DNA of 64,000 nucleotides, taken from JBHYDC01 sp051861205 (GTDB lineage: Bacteria > Pseudomonadota > Alphaproteobacteria > Rhizobiales > Pleomorphomonadaceae). The notes beneath the pieces were generated by a model that was not told where the DNA came from, did no database searches, and saw nothing but the letters and a program-made list of their open reading frames with translations. The DNA lies in the NCBI GenBank assembly GCA_051861205.1, contig JBHYDC010000013.1, forward strand, positions 75,337-139,336, in the 5' to 3' direction. Shown piece after piece: positions 27,730 to 37,702 of this stretch. A program made the translations under genes and the position numbers. How positions within the stretch are numbered: position 1 is the first letter of the stretch; each line of letters opens with the position of its first letter.

Positions 27730-30117
27730 GTGACCAATCCAATTGAATTCGACGCGCCCCGTCCGGGCGGTATCGCGGCGCGGGCCATGGCCGGCGCGGC
27801 ACCCCGGCCCGAAGGCTATATGGCGGGTCTCAATCCCGAGCAGCGCGAAGCCGTCGAAACGCTGGACGGCCCGGTTCTCGTGCTCGCGGGCGCAGGCACC
27901 GGCAAAACCCGCGTCCTCACCACCCGCATCGGCCACATCCTCGCCACGCGCCGCGCCTATCCCTCCGAAATTCTCGCGGTCACCTTCACCAACAAAGCCG
28001 CCCGCGAGATGAAGGAGCGAATCGGCAAGGTTGTCGGTGGCACCGTGGAGGGTATGCCGTGGCTCGGCACCTTCCATTCGATCGGCGTGAAAATGCTGCG
28101 TCGGCACTCAGAACTCGCCGGCCTGAAATCCAACTTCACCATTCTCGACACCGACGACCAGCTTCGGCTCTTGAAGCAGCTCATCCAAGCCGAAGGCATC
28201 GATGAAAAGCGCTGGCCCGCCCGCCAGATCGCCACCGCCATTGATGGCTGGAAGAACAAGGGCCTGCGCCCCAATGAAATTCCAGAAGGCGAAGCGCGCG
28301 CTTATGTGAACGGCCAGGGCCGCAAGCTCTACGCCGATTATCAGGCCCGCCTCAAAGTTCTGAACGCCGTCGATTTCGGCGACCTGCTGCTCGAAACGCT
28401 CTCGCTGCTCCGCAACAACCCGGACGTTCTGGCCGACTATCACAAGCGCTTCAAATACATCCTGGTCGACGAGTATCAGGATACCAACGTCGTCCAGTAT
28501 CTCTGGCTGCGGCTCCTCGCCCAAGGCTCCCGCAACATCTGCTGCGTCGGCGACGACGATCAGTCGATCTACGGCTGGCGCGGCGCAGAAGTGGATAACA
28601 TCTTGCGCTACGAGCGCGATTTCCCCGGCGCCAAAGTCATCCGACTGGAGCGAAACTACCGCTCGACCAGCCACATCCTCGGCGCCGCCTCGCACCTGAT
28701 CGCCCACAACGAGGCCCGCCTCGGCAAAACCCTCTTCACCGACGCCGACGGCGACCCCGACGACGACAAGGTGAAGGTCGCGTCCGCCTGGGATTCGGAG
28801 GAGGAAGCCCGCTCCATCGGCGAGGAAATCGAACGCATCCAGCGCAAGGGCACCGACCTCGACGATATCGCCATTCTCGTCCGCGCCTCGTTCCAGATGC
28901 GCGAGTTCGAAGACCGTTTCATCACCCTCGGCCTGCCCTACCGCGTCATCGGCGGCCCGCGCTTCTACGAACGCCAGGAAATCCGCGACGCGCTGGCCTA
29001 TTTCCGCCTGATCAGCCAATCCGCCGACGATCTCGCCTTCGAGCGCATCATCAACACCCCCCGCCGCGGCCTTGGCGACGCCACCATCAAGGTGCTGCAC
29101 GACTATAGCCGCAAAAACGAAGTGCCCCTCACCGAAGCCGTCCGCGAGTTGATCGCGACGGAGGAATTCAAAGGCAAAACCCGCCTCGCCCTGCGAGAAT
29201 TCCTGGAAAGCATCGACCGGTGGAGCGCCCAGCTCACCACAATGAAACACACCGACCTCGCCGAACTCATCTTGGAAGAGAGCGGCTATACCGACATGTG
29301 GCAAAACGACCGGTCGGCGGATGCCAAGGGGCGGCTCGAAAACCTCAAGGAACTCATACGCTCGATGGACCCATTCGAGTCCATGGCCGGCTTCCTCGAA
29401 CACATCTCCCTCGTCATGGACCGCGACTCCGGTGAAAACCAGGAGGCCGTCTCGATCATGACACTCCATTCCGCCAAAGGCCTGGAGTTCGACACCGTGT
29501 TCCTGCCCGGCTGGGAGGAAGGCCTCTTTCCCCACCAGCGCGCGCTCGACGAAGGCGGCCGTTCGGGCCTGGAGGAAGAGCGCCGGCTGGCCTATGTCGG
29601 CATCACGCGGGCCAAAAAGCGCTGCGTCATCTGGTTCGCCTCCAACCGCCGCATACACGGCTCCTGGCAGTCGTCGATCCCCTCCCGCTTCCTCGACGAG
29701 TTGCCGGACCAGCACGTCGAAGTCCAGCAATCCTCAAGCAGCTACGGCGGTTACGGCCGGCAAAATCCTTACGGATCCTCCCGCTTCGACCAAGCCGAGC
29801 GCTTCACCTCCACCTATGAAACGCCGGGTTGGCAGCGCGCCAAGCGCGCCAAGGCCGCAAACGGCGGGCGCGGTTTCGCCTCACCCGCCCAGTCGCCCTA
29901 TGCGCGCGGCCCGAAGCTGATCGAGGGCGAGCTCGTCGCCAAATCCGTCGTCACCGGCGAGCCGAAATTCGCCATCGGCGAGCGGGTCTTTCATCTGAAA
30001 TTCGGCTACGGCGACGTCTCGGCCGTCGAAGGCAACAAACTCACCGTGGAGTTCGACAAAGCCGGTCAGAAGCGTGTCGTCGACAGCTTCGTGGAACGCA
30101 AAGACCGAATGTCGTGA
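27730..30117 (+). CDS. uvrD: ATP-dependent DNA helicase II (UvrD/PcrA)
   Basis: The product has about 795 residues. Walker A is GAGTGKT near residue 60, the Walker B-like DEYQDTN and motif III GDDDQSIYGWRG follow, and VSIMTLHSAKGLEFD and YVGITRAK are helicase motifs V-VI. It unwinds DNA in nucleotide-excision and mismatch repair. The C-terminus has the Tudor-like part (GERVFHLKFGYGDV). The exact start is unsure: GTG at 27730, TTG at 27697 or ATG at 27787 are all in frame. Confidence 0.95.
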   Translation: MTNPIEFDAPRPGGIAARAMAGAAPRPEGYMAGLNPEQREAVETLDGPVLVLAGAGTGKTRVLTTRIGHILATRRAYPSEILAVTFTNKAAREMKERIGKVVGGTVEGMPWLGTFHSIGVKMLRRHSELAGLKSNFTILDTDDQLRLLKQLIQAEGIDEKRWPARQIATAIDGWKNKGLRPNEIPEGEARAYVNGQGRKLYADYQARLKVLNAVDFGDLLLETLSLLRNNPDVLADYHKRFKYILVDEYQDTNVVQYLWLRLLAQGSRNICCVGDDDQSIYGWRGAEVDNILRYERDFPGAKVIRLERNYRSTSHILGAASHLIAHNEARLGKTLFTDADGDPDDDKVKVASAWDSEEEARSIGEEIERIQRKGTDLDDIAILVRASFQMREFEDRFITLGLPYRVIGGPRFYERQEIRDALAYFRLISQSADDLAFERIINTPRRGLGDATIKVLHDYSRKNEVPLTEAVRELIATEEFKGKTRLALREFLESIDRWSAQLTTMKHTDLAELILEESGYTDMWQNDRSADAKGRLENLKELIRSMDPFESMAGFLEHISLVMDRDSGENQEAVSIMTLHSAKGLEFDTVFLPGWEEGLFPHQRALDEGGRSGLEEERRLAYVGITRAKKRCVIWFASNRRIHGSWQSSIPSRFLDELPDQHVEVQQSSSSYGGYGRQNPYGSSRFDQAERFTSTYETPGWQRAKRAKAANGGRGFASPAQSPYARGPKLIEGELVAKSVVTGEPKFAIGERVFHLKFGYGDVSAVEGNKLTVEFDKAGQKRVVDSFVERKDRMS

Positions 30118-30151
30118 TCGGTTTCTGACTGAGTAATCCGGCTAGGATCCG

Positions 30152-30487
30152 TCAGTTGAAAAAGGCATCCATGAGAGCCTGCTGAAATTTCTTGGACTGC
30201 CGGTTGTCAAACTGGAATCGCCAGCCCGACATGGCCCCCTTCACCCAAACGCGGGTGGCCTTCAACTCGATGCCATAATCCGCGATGCTGATAACCGACA
30301 CGACCGGCAACAAAGCCCCCCGGAACGTTCGGATGCGAGCCCCGGTCAAGCTGACGTCTACGATTTCGGCTTCCAAGGGGCCAGCGATCGTATGCACAAA
30401 GGCCGCCGCCGATCCACCGACACGCTTGGTGATGCGCTTTTCGGCATAACGTCCTGTAATCTCTTTCCATTTGGCAGCAGGCATCAT
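30152..30487 (-). CDS. PilZ domain protein
   Basis: The product has 111 residues. The start EKRITKRVGG resembles the Arg-rich PilZ motif (RxxxR) and IVDVSLTGARI the second (D/NxSxxG), both needed to bind cyclic di-GMP. It is a single-domain PilZ protein between uvrD and recN, transcribed after recN but with its own upstream inverted repeat. The target protein is unknown. Confidence 0.75.
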   Translation of the reverse strand: MMPAAKWKEITGRYAEKRITKRVGGSAAAFVHTIAGPLEAEIVDVSLTGARIRTFRGALLPVVSVISIADYGIELKATRVWVKGAMSGWRFQFDNRQSKKFQQALMDAFFN

Positions 30488-30526
30488 AACGGTAACATCG
30501 TCCCTTGCACAGGAAACATAGTCAAC

Positions 30527-30548
30527 TAAGACTATTGCAGTAGTCTTA
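30527..30548. promoter_or_regulatory. 8-base inverted repeat upstream of the PilZ gene
   Basis: TAAGACTA and TAGTCTTA form a perfect repeat around TTGCAG, 40 bases upstream of the PilZ start and 37 bases after recN. It lacks a T-run on the minus strand, so an operator is as likely as a terminator. Confidence 0.5.
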
Positions 30549-30584
30549 CAGATCAGTCTATTTCATCAAAAAAAGCGACTTAAA

Positions 30585-32249
30585 TTACCCGCCGGCAATC
30601 AGCTTAGCAGCCGCCGCGCGGGCTTCTTCCGTAATCCGCGACCCGGCCAGCATGCGCGCGATCTCTTCGCGGCGGTGCCCGTCGCCAATCGGGGTCACGC
30701 GGGTTGCAACGCGCGAGCCGCCGTCCACCGCCTCTTTCGCGATCAGAAGATGGCTCCCCGCCCGCGCCGCAACCTGCGGCGCATGGGTCACCGATATCAC
30801 CTGAACCCGGTCGGCCAGCCGCGACAGCCGGTTTCCGATCGCCTCAGCCACCGCGCCGCCGACCCCGGTGTCGATCTCGTCGAAAATCAGCGTGGGTGCC
30901 GATCCCTTTTCCGCCAGCGACACCTTCAACGCGAGCAGAAAGCGCGACAGTTCGCCGCCTGACGCGACCTTCATCATCGGGCCGGCGCGCGTGCCCGGAT
31001 TGGTCTGCACCCAAAACTCGGCGGTATCGATGCCCTCGGCCGTTCTGGCCTCCGGGTCCGATGTCATCGTCACGATGAAACGGGCGCGCTCCAGCTTCAG
31101 CGCCGGCAATTCATGGGCAACCGCCTCTTCCAGCCGCCGTGCCGCGCGCTCGCGCTCGGCACTCAGCGTGGATGCGAGGTCGTCAAAGATGCGCCGCGCC
31201 AGCGCTGCCTGCTGCGCCAGCCCGGACAGCCTGTCCTCACCCGCATCGAGATCGGTAAGATCGGCAGCCATGCGGTCGCGCAGCGCTGCCAGATCATCCG
31301 GGCGAACCGAAAACTTGCGCGCCGCCGCGCGGATCGCGAAGAGCCGCTCCTCCGTGCGCTCAAGATCGCCGGCATCATAAGCCGTATCGCGCAGCGCCGC
31401 CTCGAACCCCACCCGCGCATCCTCAAGCGCGTCGAGCGCGGTGGAAAGCGCGGTCAGCGGCCCGCCGATCAGCGGCGCCAGTTCGCCCTTGCGTTCCAAA
31501 CGGCGCATCAGGCTGGATAATTCAGGGATCGGCGAGCCGGACCCGTTCAACTGATCGAAGGCCTCGCGCAGATCCACCGCCACCTTTTCCGCGCGCATCA
31601 TGTGGTGGCGGCGCTCGGCAAGCTCTGTTTCCTCGCCGGCACGCGGGGCGAGCGCCGAAAGCTCGTCGACGGAGCCGCGCAGATAATCCGCCTCACGCCG
31701 CGCCGCATCAATCCGCTGGCTCAGTTCGCTGAGCTGCCGCTCCGCCCCCCGCCACGCCTTGAACGCCGCCGCGACAGCCTCCGCCCCCGCCTCCAAACCG
31801 CCGAAAGCGTCGATGAGGCCCCGGTGGATCGCCGGGTCGATCAGCGCACGGTCGTCATGCTGGCCGTGGATTTCCACCAGAAGCGCGCCGATCTGGCGCA
31901 TCAGATTGGCGCTGACCGCCTGATCGTTGACGAAGGCGCGCGTGCGCCCGTCCCCCGCCTGCACCCGCCGCAGGATAACGTCGCCCTCGTCGTCGATCTC
32001 ATTGGCACGCAGCAGCGCGCGGGCCGGATGCGCGGCGGCAAGGTCGAAGACCGCGATCACCTGCCCCTGATCCGCGCCATGGCGAACAAGGCTGGCGTCG
32101 CCCCGCCCGCCCAGCGCCAGCGCCAGCGCGTCGAGCAAGATCGACTTGCCCGCCCCGGTCTCGCCGGTCAAAACCGTAAGCCCGCGCTGGAAATGAATAT
32201 CGAGGCGCTCGATCAGGACGATGTCGCGGATCGTGAGCGTCTGAAGCAT
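30585..32249 (-). CDS. recN: DNA repair protein RecN
   Basis: The product has 554 residues, an SMC-like ATPase acting at double-strand breaks. Walker A is GETGAGKS at about residues 29-36; a long coiled coil occupies the middle, and FDEIDTGVGG in the last quarter is the Walker B region. It follows bamD on the same strand (39 bases), a common alphaproteobacterial arrangement. Confidence 0.96.
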   Translation of the reverse strand: MLQTLTIRDIVLIERLDIHFQRGLTVLTGETGAGKSILLDALALALGGRGDASLVRHGADQGQVIAVFDLAAAHPARALLRANEIDDEGDVILRRVQAGDGRTRAFVNDQAVSANLMRQIGALLVEIHGQHDDRALIDPAIHRGLIDAFGGLEAGAEAVAAAFKAWRGAERQLSELSQRIDAARREADYLRGSVDELSALAPRAGEETELAERRHHMMRAEKVAVDLREAFDQLNGSGSPIPELSSLMRRLERKGELAPLIGGPLTALSTALDALEDARVGFEAALRDTAYDAGDLERTEERLFAIRAAARKFSVRPDDLAALRDRMAADLTDLDAGEDRLSGLAQQAALARRIFDDLASTLSAERERAARRLEEAVAHELPALKLERARFIVTMTSDPEARTAEGIDTAEFWVQTNPGTRAGPMMKVASGGELSRFLLALKVSLAEKGSAPTLIFDEIDTGVGGAVAEAIGNRLSRLADRVQVISVTHAPQVAARAGSHLLIAKEAVDGGSRVATRVTPIGDGHRREEIARMLAGSRITEEARAAAAKLIAGG

Positions 32250-32288
32250 GCGGGTATACCGCCCCGTATCCTGGTTCGATGGACTGCG

Positions 32289-33116
32289 TCAGAGAATAAC
32301 GGCTCGGAACGCCTTTGAAATCCAAGACGACGTGTTCTCGCGCGGCTCAAGTCCCTGGCTGGCTAGCAGCTCATAGGCATCCTTATACCAGCGGCTGTCC
32401 GGGTAGTTGTGGCCAAGAACAGCGGCCGCCGTCTGCGCTTCATCGACAATACCGAGGGAATAGTAAGCTTCCGTCAGCCGTTGCAGCGCTTCTTCCACAT
32501 GCCGGGTGGTCTGATAGTTGGTCACAACCGACTTGAAGCGATTGATCGCGCCTATATACTGGCGCCGCGTCAGATAATACCTGCCGATTTCCATTTCCTT
32601 ACCCGCGATCTGATCGCGCGTCATATCCAGCTTCTTCTGGCCCTCGGCGGCATAGGGGCTTTCAGGATAGCGCTGAACCAGCTCGGACATGGCGTCCATC
32701 GCCTTCTGCGTCATTTCCTGGTCGCGCGTGATATCGGGGATCTGGTTGAAGTAGGACTGGCCGATAATGAACTGCGCATAGGCCGCATCCGGCGAGCCGG
32801 GATAGAGCGTCACATAGCGCCGACCGGATGTGACGGCATCCTCGTAGTTGCCGCGCGTGTAATTGGTATAGGCCGTCATGATCAGCGACTTGCGGGCCCA
32901 CTCCGAATAGGGGTGCTGGGCGTCCACTTCGTCGAACTTTTCGGTCGCGTTCCGGTAGTCGCCGTTCTGGAGATAGGCGATGCCCTCATTATACGACTGC
33001 TCGGCCGGGATCTCGACAAACGGTTCCAGAGGCTCGTCGGACGAGCAGCCCGCCAGACCGAAAACCGCAACCAGCGTCGCAAGCACAACGACGGAACGAA
33101 CGAACGAATGCCTCAT
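32289..33116 (-). CDS. bamD: Outer membrane assembly lipoprotein BamD
   Basis: The product has 275 residues. A signal peptide ends in the lipobox LAGC near residue 22, so the mature protein is a lipoprotein. Helical TPR repeats (EIPAEQSYNEGIAYLQNGDY, and further repeats) follow. With BamA it inserts beta-barrel proteins into the outer membrane. ATG at 33116 is taken because it starts the signal sequence. Confidence 0.94.
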   Translation of the reverse strand: MRHSFVRSVVVLATLVAVFGLAGCSSDEPLEPFVEIPAEQSYNEGIAYLQNGDYRNATEKFDEVDAQHPYSEWARKSLIMTAYTNYTRGNYEDAVTSGRRYVTLYPGSPDAAYAQFIIGQSYFNQIPDITRDQEMTQKAMDAMSELVQRYPESPYAAEGQKKLDMTRDQIAGKEMEIGRYYLTRRQYIGAINRFKSVVTNYQTTRHVEEALQRLTEAYYSLGIVDEAQTAAAVLGHNYPDSRWYKDAYELLASQGLEPRENTSSWISKAFRAVIL

Positions 33117-33310
33117 GAAGACCCCATCGTGGCATCGGCGCCTGAACACGGTGAACACCGCCGGAGTGCCGCAAGAACCCAAGCCAAACCCAAACTGAAC
33201 CTTAAACCGTAGCGGTTCTATCGCAAACTCCGACAATGCGCTACGTGCCCCGCGTGTGCGACGATATTATGGCAGTCGCTTTCAGCGAATTTCGCACGGC
33301 CCGCATCTGA

Positions 33311-33339
33311 AACAAAAGGCCCCGTGTAACCGGGGCCTT
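33311..33339 (-). terminator. Terminator after lpxC
   Basis: On the minus strand AAGGCCCCG and CGGGGCCTT pair around GTTACA and run into TTGTTT. It lies about 35 bases after the lpxC stop and upstream of bamD, so bamD probably has its own promoter. Confidence 0.85.
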
Positions 33340-33372
33340 GCTTTCGTTCATCCAGCAAGCCGAACCGCCCCG

Positions 33373-34314
33373 TCAGGACTTGACCGGCGCCATCACGCTC
33401 GCCTGAACCATCACGCCGCCACGTGCCGGCTCGGCCCGCACAACCTGATCATTCACGATCTCATAGGCCGACGCATCGGCGAAAAGCTCTTTCAGCATCA
33501 AGAGGTTCATCCGGTGCCCGCCCTTGTAGGAGCGGAACAGCCCCACGAAGGGCATGCCGGCAAGCGCCAGATCGCCCACCGCATCCAGAGTCTTGTGGCG
33601 AACGAATTCGTCGTTGTAGCGCAGCCCTTCGGGGTTCAGAACGCGGTCTTCCCCGATCGCCACCGAGTTTTCTAGCGACGAGCCCAGCGCATAGCCAAGC
33701 TCCCAAAGCCGCTCCACGTCTTTCATGAAACCGAAGGTGCGCGCCCGCGCGATATCCTTGCGGAAGCTTCCGCTCGTCAGATCGAGCACATAAGACTGGC
33801 GCCCGATCAGCTCCGATTTGAAATCGATCGTCACGTCGTAGCGCGTGCCCTCGAACGGCAGGAATTCGGCCACCGCATCGCCAACCTCGATGCGCACCGG
33901 CTTCAAAATCCGAATCGCCTTGCGCGCCGCCTTCAGGCCAACCACGCCGGCATCGTCGATCAGATCGAGGAACGCGTCGGAGCAACCATCAGCGATCGGC
34001 ATCTCCGGCCCGTCGATCTCAACGATCGCATTGTCCACGCCTGCTGCGCGGAACGCGGCCATGATGTGCTCGATGGTGGCAACGGTCAGCCCCTCGGCGC
34101 CGACCACAGTACAAAGCTCCGTGGCAACGACATTCTCAAAATAAGCTAAGATTTCAACGTCTTGCCCCGCATCGGTCCGCACAAACACAATGCCCGTATC
34201 GGCACCGGCGGGCGAAATCACGATCGTGGCCGGCTTTCCGGAATGCACACCAAACCCAGACAGGATGGCCCGCGCCGCGAGGGTCGTCTGTTTTCCAAGC
34301 AGGTGTATCATCAA
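33373..34314 (-). CDS. lpxC: UDP-3-O-acyl-N-acetylglucosamine deacetylase
   Basis: The product has 313 residues. This zinc enzyme performs the committed step of lipid A synthesis. FVRHKTLDAVGDLALAG is the zinc/catalytic His-Asp region, and HSGKPATIVI the substrate part near the N-terminus. It is about 10 kb from ftsZ here rather than immediately behind it. Confidence 0.97.
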   Translation of the reverse strand: MMIHLLGKQTTLAARAILSGFGVHSGKPATIVISPAGADTGIVFVRTDAGQDVEILAYFENVVATELCTVVGAEGLTVATIEHIMAAFRAAGVDNAIVEIDGPEMPIADGCSDAFLDLIDDAGVVGLKAARKAIRILKPVRIEVGDAVAEFLPFEGTRYDVTIDFKSELIGRQSYVLDLTSGSFRKDIARARTFGFMKDVERLWELGYALGSSLENSVAIGEDRVLNPEGLRYNDEFVRHKTLDAVGDLALAGMPFVGLFRSYKGGHRMNLLMLKELFADASAYEIVNDQVVRAEPARGGVMVQASVMAPVKS

Positions 34315-34550
34315 CGTTCCGTTGCCAAGTGCTGGCCGGCAAAGCGCTTTTCAGCGAGGGCCGGACAAGGGAGTCGTAAAACTTCGATTTCCTTTGCCCT
34401 TCATTAATCACGTGATAAGCCAATCCGAAAATCACTCTTCGTTACTAAATGTAACGTAGAAATATTCAATTTAAGCAGGGACTTAACGGACCTTTACGCT
34501 TCAGTTTTTTGATATGTTTGTATTCAATAATTTACATCTTTATGACAAGC
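34315..34550. other. AT-rich gap between lpxC and the aminopeptidase gene
   Basis: The 236 bases contain the lpxC start region at the left, then an unusually AT-rich part (about 34380-34550) ahead of a coding gene that ends at 34551. No convincing promoter, terminator or small gene was found. TTAA pairs occur (TTAAGCAGGGACTTAA near 34472) with one base too many for the usual CtrA site. Confidence 0.4.
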
Positions 34551-36374
34551 TCAATCCGTCAAGGGCCGAGTCGAATCGGCCAACCAGCCGCGATCTACCT
34601 CGTCGGAAATCAGCGGTGCGATCGTTGAAAAAACGCGGGCGTGATAGTCGTCCAGCCAGCGCCGCTCGTCCCCGTCCAGCAGCGACGGCTCGATCAGCCG
34701 GCGGTCGATCGGCGCCAGCGTCAGCGTCTCAAACGCCATCATGGGCCGCTCGCCGCCGGTAATCGGCTCCGCCTCGGTCACGACCACAAGGTTTTCGATG
34801 CGGATGCCATAAGCCCCGGTCCGGTAATAGCCCGGCTCGTTAGAAAGAATCATGCCCGACTCCAGCGCCACCGATCCGGCCTTGGAAATTCGCGCCGGCC
34901 CTTCGTGCACCGACAGGAACACCCCCACGCCGTGGCCCGTGCCGTGGTCGAAATCCAACCCGGCGTTCCAAAGCGCCTGACGGGCCAGAATATCCAGTTG
35001 CGCTCCCGTCGTGCCCTTGGGAAAGCGCGCCATGGTCAGGCGAATATGCCCCTTCAAAACGCGCGTGAACCTGTCCCGCATTTCAGCGCTCGGGGTCCCC
35101 ACGATCAGCGTGCGCGTAATGTCCGTGGTGCCGTCTTCATACTGAGCACCGGAATCGATGAGATAGATCTCGTCCATCCCGATCCGCCGGTTGGTATCCC
35201 GGCTGACCCGGTAATGAACGATCGCCCCATTTGGTCCGGCGCCGGAAATCGTGTCGAAGGATATGTCCTTCAACACGCCCGTTTCCGCCCGGAAGCGCTC
35301 CAAGGCCTCCGCCGCCTGGATCTCGTCCAGCTCGCCCTTCGGCGCCTCGCGGTCGAACCAGGCGAGGAACCGCGCCATCGCCGCCCCGTCGCGCACATGC
35401 GCGTTGCGGGTGCCGTTCAGCTCCGCCGCATTCTTACGCGCTTTGGGCAGCACCACCGGATCCCGGCCGTCCACCACCGTTCCGCCTGCCGCCTGAACCG
35501 CCGTCCCCACCTTGGAGGCCGCCGACGACCGGTCGACCAGCACCTTCGCCCCGCTTTGCCCCAGCCCCGCCAGCGCCCGCTCGAACCCGCCGGGCGCGTC
35601 GATGTCGGCCACCTCCGACAGCGCGTCCCGCACCGTGTTCGACAGCTTGCGCCCGTCGATGAACAAGGTCGGCCGGCCGCTCGCCTTCACAATCGCGAAG
35701 GAAAGTGGCAGCGGCGTATGCGAAACATCGCTTCCCCGAATGTTGAGCACCCAGGCGATCGAATCCGGCTGGGTAATCGCGGCCGCCGCCGCTCCGGCCT
35801 CAGCAATCGCCTTGCCGACACGCTCCAGCTTGGACGCCGCGCTCTCGCCCGCCAGCGCTTCCGGGTAAAGCGACACCGCACCCTGCGGTGGCTCCGGCCG
35901 GTCGGTCCAAATCGCATCGATCGGATTGTCGTCCACCGGCACAAAGCTCGCCCCGACCGCGGTCGCCGCCTTGGTGAATCTCTCCACCTCGGACGCCGTA
36001 TGCAGCCACGGATCGAACCCGATCCGCTGGCCGCTCGCCGCAGCCTGTTTCAGCCAGTCTTGCGGCGGCTCGTCGATCAAATGTTTGGGCGTGAAAACCG
36101 CCGTATCCACCTGATCGCGCACCTGAAGGGTATAGCGGCCATCCACGAAGATCACGGCCGTATCGGCCAAAACGACCGCAAGCCCGGCCGATCCGGCAAA
36201 CCCCGTCAGCCATTGCAGCCGCTTGGCGCAATCGGGGATGTATTCGCCCTGGTGTTCATCCGCCAGCGGTACGAAAAACCCATCCAGCCCCCGCCGCTTC
36301 AACTCGGCTCGAAGCCGCGCCACGCACTCCGCTCCGGTTGAGGGATCGGCTGTGGTGTCAAAGGTTTGAAACAT
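34551..36374 (-). CDS. Aminopeptidase P family (Xaa-Pro) protein
   Basis: The product has 607 residues of the M24B family, cleaving N-terminal residues before proline. The first 300 residues are two non-catalytic domains (start MFQTFDTTADPSTG; then GRYTLQV), the C-terminal pita-bread domain has the metal motifs GTGHGVGVFLSVHEGP and GMILSNEPGYY. The start at 36374 is at the conserved domain; upstream in-frame codons are not supported. Confidence 0.93.
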   Translation of the reverse strand: MFQTFDTTADPSTGAECVARLRAELKRRGLDGFFVPLADEHQGEYIPDCAKRLQWLTGFAGSAGLAVVLADTAVIFVDGRYTLQVRDQVDTAVFTPKHLIDEPPQDWLKQAAASGQRIGFDPWLHTASEVERFTKAATAVGASFVPVDDNPIDAIWTDRPEPPQGAVSLYPEALAGESAASKLERVGKAIAEAGAAAAAITQPDSIAWVLNIRGSDVSHTPLPLSFAIVKASGRPTLFIDGRKLSNTVRDALSEVADIDAPGGFERALAGLGQSGAKVLVDRSSAASKVGTAVQAAGGTVVDGRDPVVLPKARKNAAELNGTRNAHVRDGAAMARFLAWFDREAPKGELDEIQAAEALERFRAETGVLKDISFDTISGAGPNGAIVHYRVSRDTNRRIGMDEIYLIDSGAQYEDGTTDITRTLIVGTPSAEMRDRFTRVLKGHIRLTMARFPKGTTGAQLDILARQALWNAGLDFDHGTGHGVGVFLSVHEGPARISKAGSVALESGMILSNEPGYYRTGAYGIRIENLVVVTEAEPITGGERPMMAFETLTLAPIDRRLIEPSLLDGDERRWLDDYHARVFSTIAPLISDEVDRGWLADSTRPLTD

Positions 36375-36613
36375 CGCGCGGCTCCGGATCGGGCGCCCAT
36401 GAAGCGCAGGACCCGGCGGCCGGTCAAGTCGGGCCGCGCCGGCATGTCCATGTTGCAAGACTATGACGGCGTCTATGCACTCTGCGCAAGACTGCCCTGC
36501 CGCATCCGGTCTGGTCCGATCCGCCTCACGCCGCCATGTTTGCCGTCAGGAGGAGAATTCAAGCGCGGGCCGATTCTTGGGAGAGACCGGCTGGCGCACA
36601 AAGGGGAATTCTC

Positions 36614-36829
36614 ATGGGCACTTCGGTCGGCATCTCCCGCACCACGCGCGGCAGTCGCGGCGGCGGCCTTTTTCGGCGCACCTACGAAGCCATGTACGGC
36701 TCGCGCGAACAGCAAGCGCGCCGCGTCGTCAATTTCCACCTGCTCGCTCTCGACGATAAGGCGCTCGAAAGCCTCGGCTATGATCGCCGCGCGCTGGAAG
36801 CCAACGGCATCAGCCACTCGCCGCTCTGA
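36614..36829 (+). CDS. Small hypothetical protein, DUF1127-like
   Basis: The product has 71 residues. It has a basic N-terminus and LLALDDKALESLGYDRRAL, which resembles the Leu-rich LxDxxLxDIGLxRxxI core of the DUF1127 family. AAAGGGG lies 8 bases before the ATG. It is divergent from the aminopeptidase gene and only 9 bases from convergent prmA. DUF1127-type proteins act in stress and small-RNA turnover in some alphaproteobacteria; for this one function is unknown. Confidence 0.7.
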   Translation: MGTSVGISRTTRGSRGGGLFRRTYEAMYGSREQQARRVVNFHLLALDDKALESLGYDRRALEANGISHSPL

Positions 36830-36838
36830 TCGTCCGGC

Positions 36839-37702
36839 TCAAATCCGCCGCATCACCAGCGTCGACCAGCCCTCGCGCTGGATAGACCGTTCGCGCACGA
36901 ACCCTTGCGCCCGGAAAGCGGCCAGCACGCCCGGCGCTTGGGTGGACAGGATGCCCGACAGCACGATCATCGCGCCCGGATGGGTCCGCTCGCGAAACTG
37001 CGGCGACAACATCTTGAGCGGATCGGCCAAGATATTTGCCACGATCAGATTGAACCGCGCGGTTCGGAGCGCGGGATGACCGAACCCGGCCGCCGTTACC
37101 GCCGTCACCAGATGCCCCACCCCGTTGATCTCGGCGTTCTCCCGCGCGATCGTCACCGCCAGCGGATCGATATCGCTCGCGATCACCGTACGCCGGGTAT
37201 CCCTGGCGATCGCGATCGCCAAAACCCCGGATCCGCTGCCAAGGTCGAAGGCGCTCTCGAACCGCCGCGTCCTCAATAGCCGCGACAGCGCGACAAGGCA
37301 TCCCCAGGTGGTCGGATGATGCCCCGTCCCGAACGCCTGATTCGCCTCGATCTGAAGGCCGATCAGCCCGGCCGGAATTTTCTCCCGGTCATGCTCGCCA
37401 TGAACCACGAACCGCCCGCCGATCACCGGCTTCAACCCGGCAAGGCTCAGCGCCACCCAGTCGATATCCGGCACCGGCTCCACGCTGATCGGCGCCCCGA
37501 ACCCATCCGCCCCCAGCACGTCGCGGATCCGGCTCTCAAGGCTCTCAGTGTCCTCGGCAAAATACCAAGCCTCCACCGCCCAGCTATCCGGCAGCTCGAA
37601 CCACGACACCGGACCCTCGTCCTCGAAGGCCGCTTCGATGAGGCCGGCGATGCGTTCGGCCTCTTGGCGACCGGCAAGAAGGCGGACCTGAAATTGCGGC
37701 AT
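36839..37702 (-). CDS. prmA: Ribosomal protein L11 methyltransferase
   Basis: The product has 287 residues and trimethylates ribosomal protein L11. An N-terminal substrate domain (residues 1-90) is followed by a SAM-binding domain with DLGSGSGVLAIAIARDTRR (about 150-168) and FNLIVANILADPL as the catalytic loop. Cytoplasmic, non-essential in known cases. Confidence 0.95.
   Translation of the reverse strand: MPQFQVRLLAGRQEAERIAGLIEAAFEDEGPVSWFELPDSWAVEAWYFAEDTESLESRIRDVLGADGFGAPISVEPVPDIDWVALSLAGLKPVIGGRFVVHGEHDREKIPAGLIGLQIEANQAFGTGHHPTTWGCLVALSRLLRTRRFESAFDLGSGSGVLAIAIARDTRRTVIASDIDPLAVTIARENAEINGVGHLVTAVTAAGFGHPALRTARFNLIVANILADPLKMLSPQFRERTHPGAMIVLSGILSTQAPGVLAAFRAQGFVRERSIQREGWSTLVMRRI

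Noticed and set aside
34472..34488. TTAA-N8-TTAA as a CtrA-binding site
   Set aside because: The spacer is 8 rather than the usual 7 bases, and the stretch is simply AT-rich.
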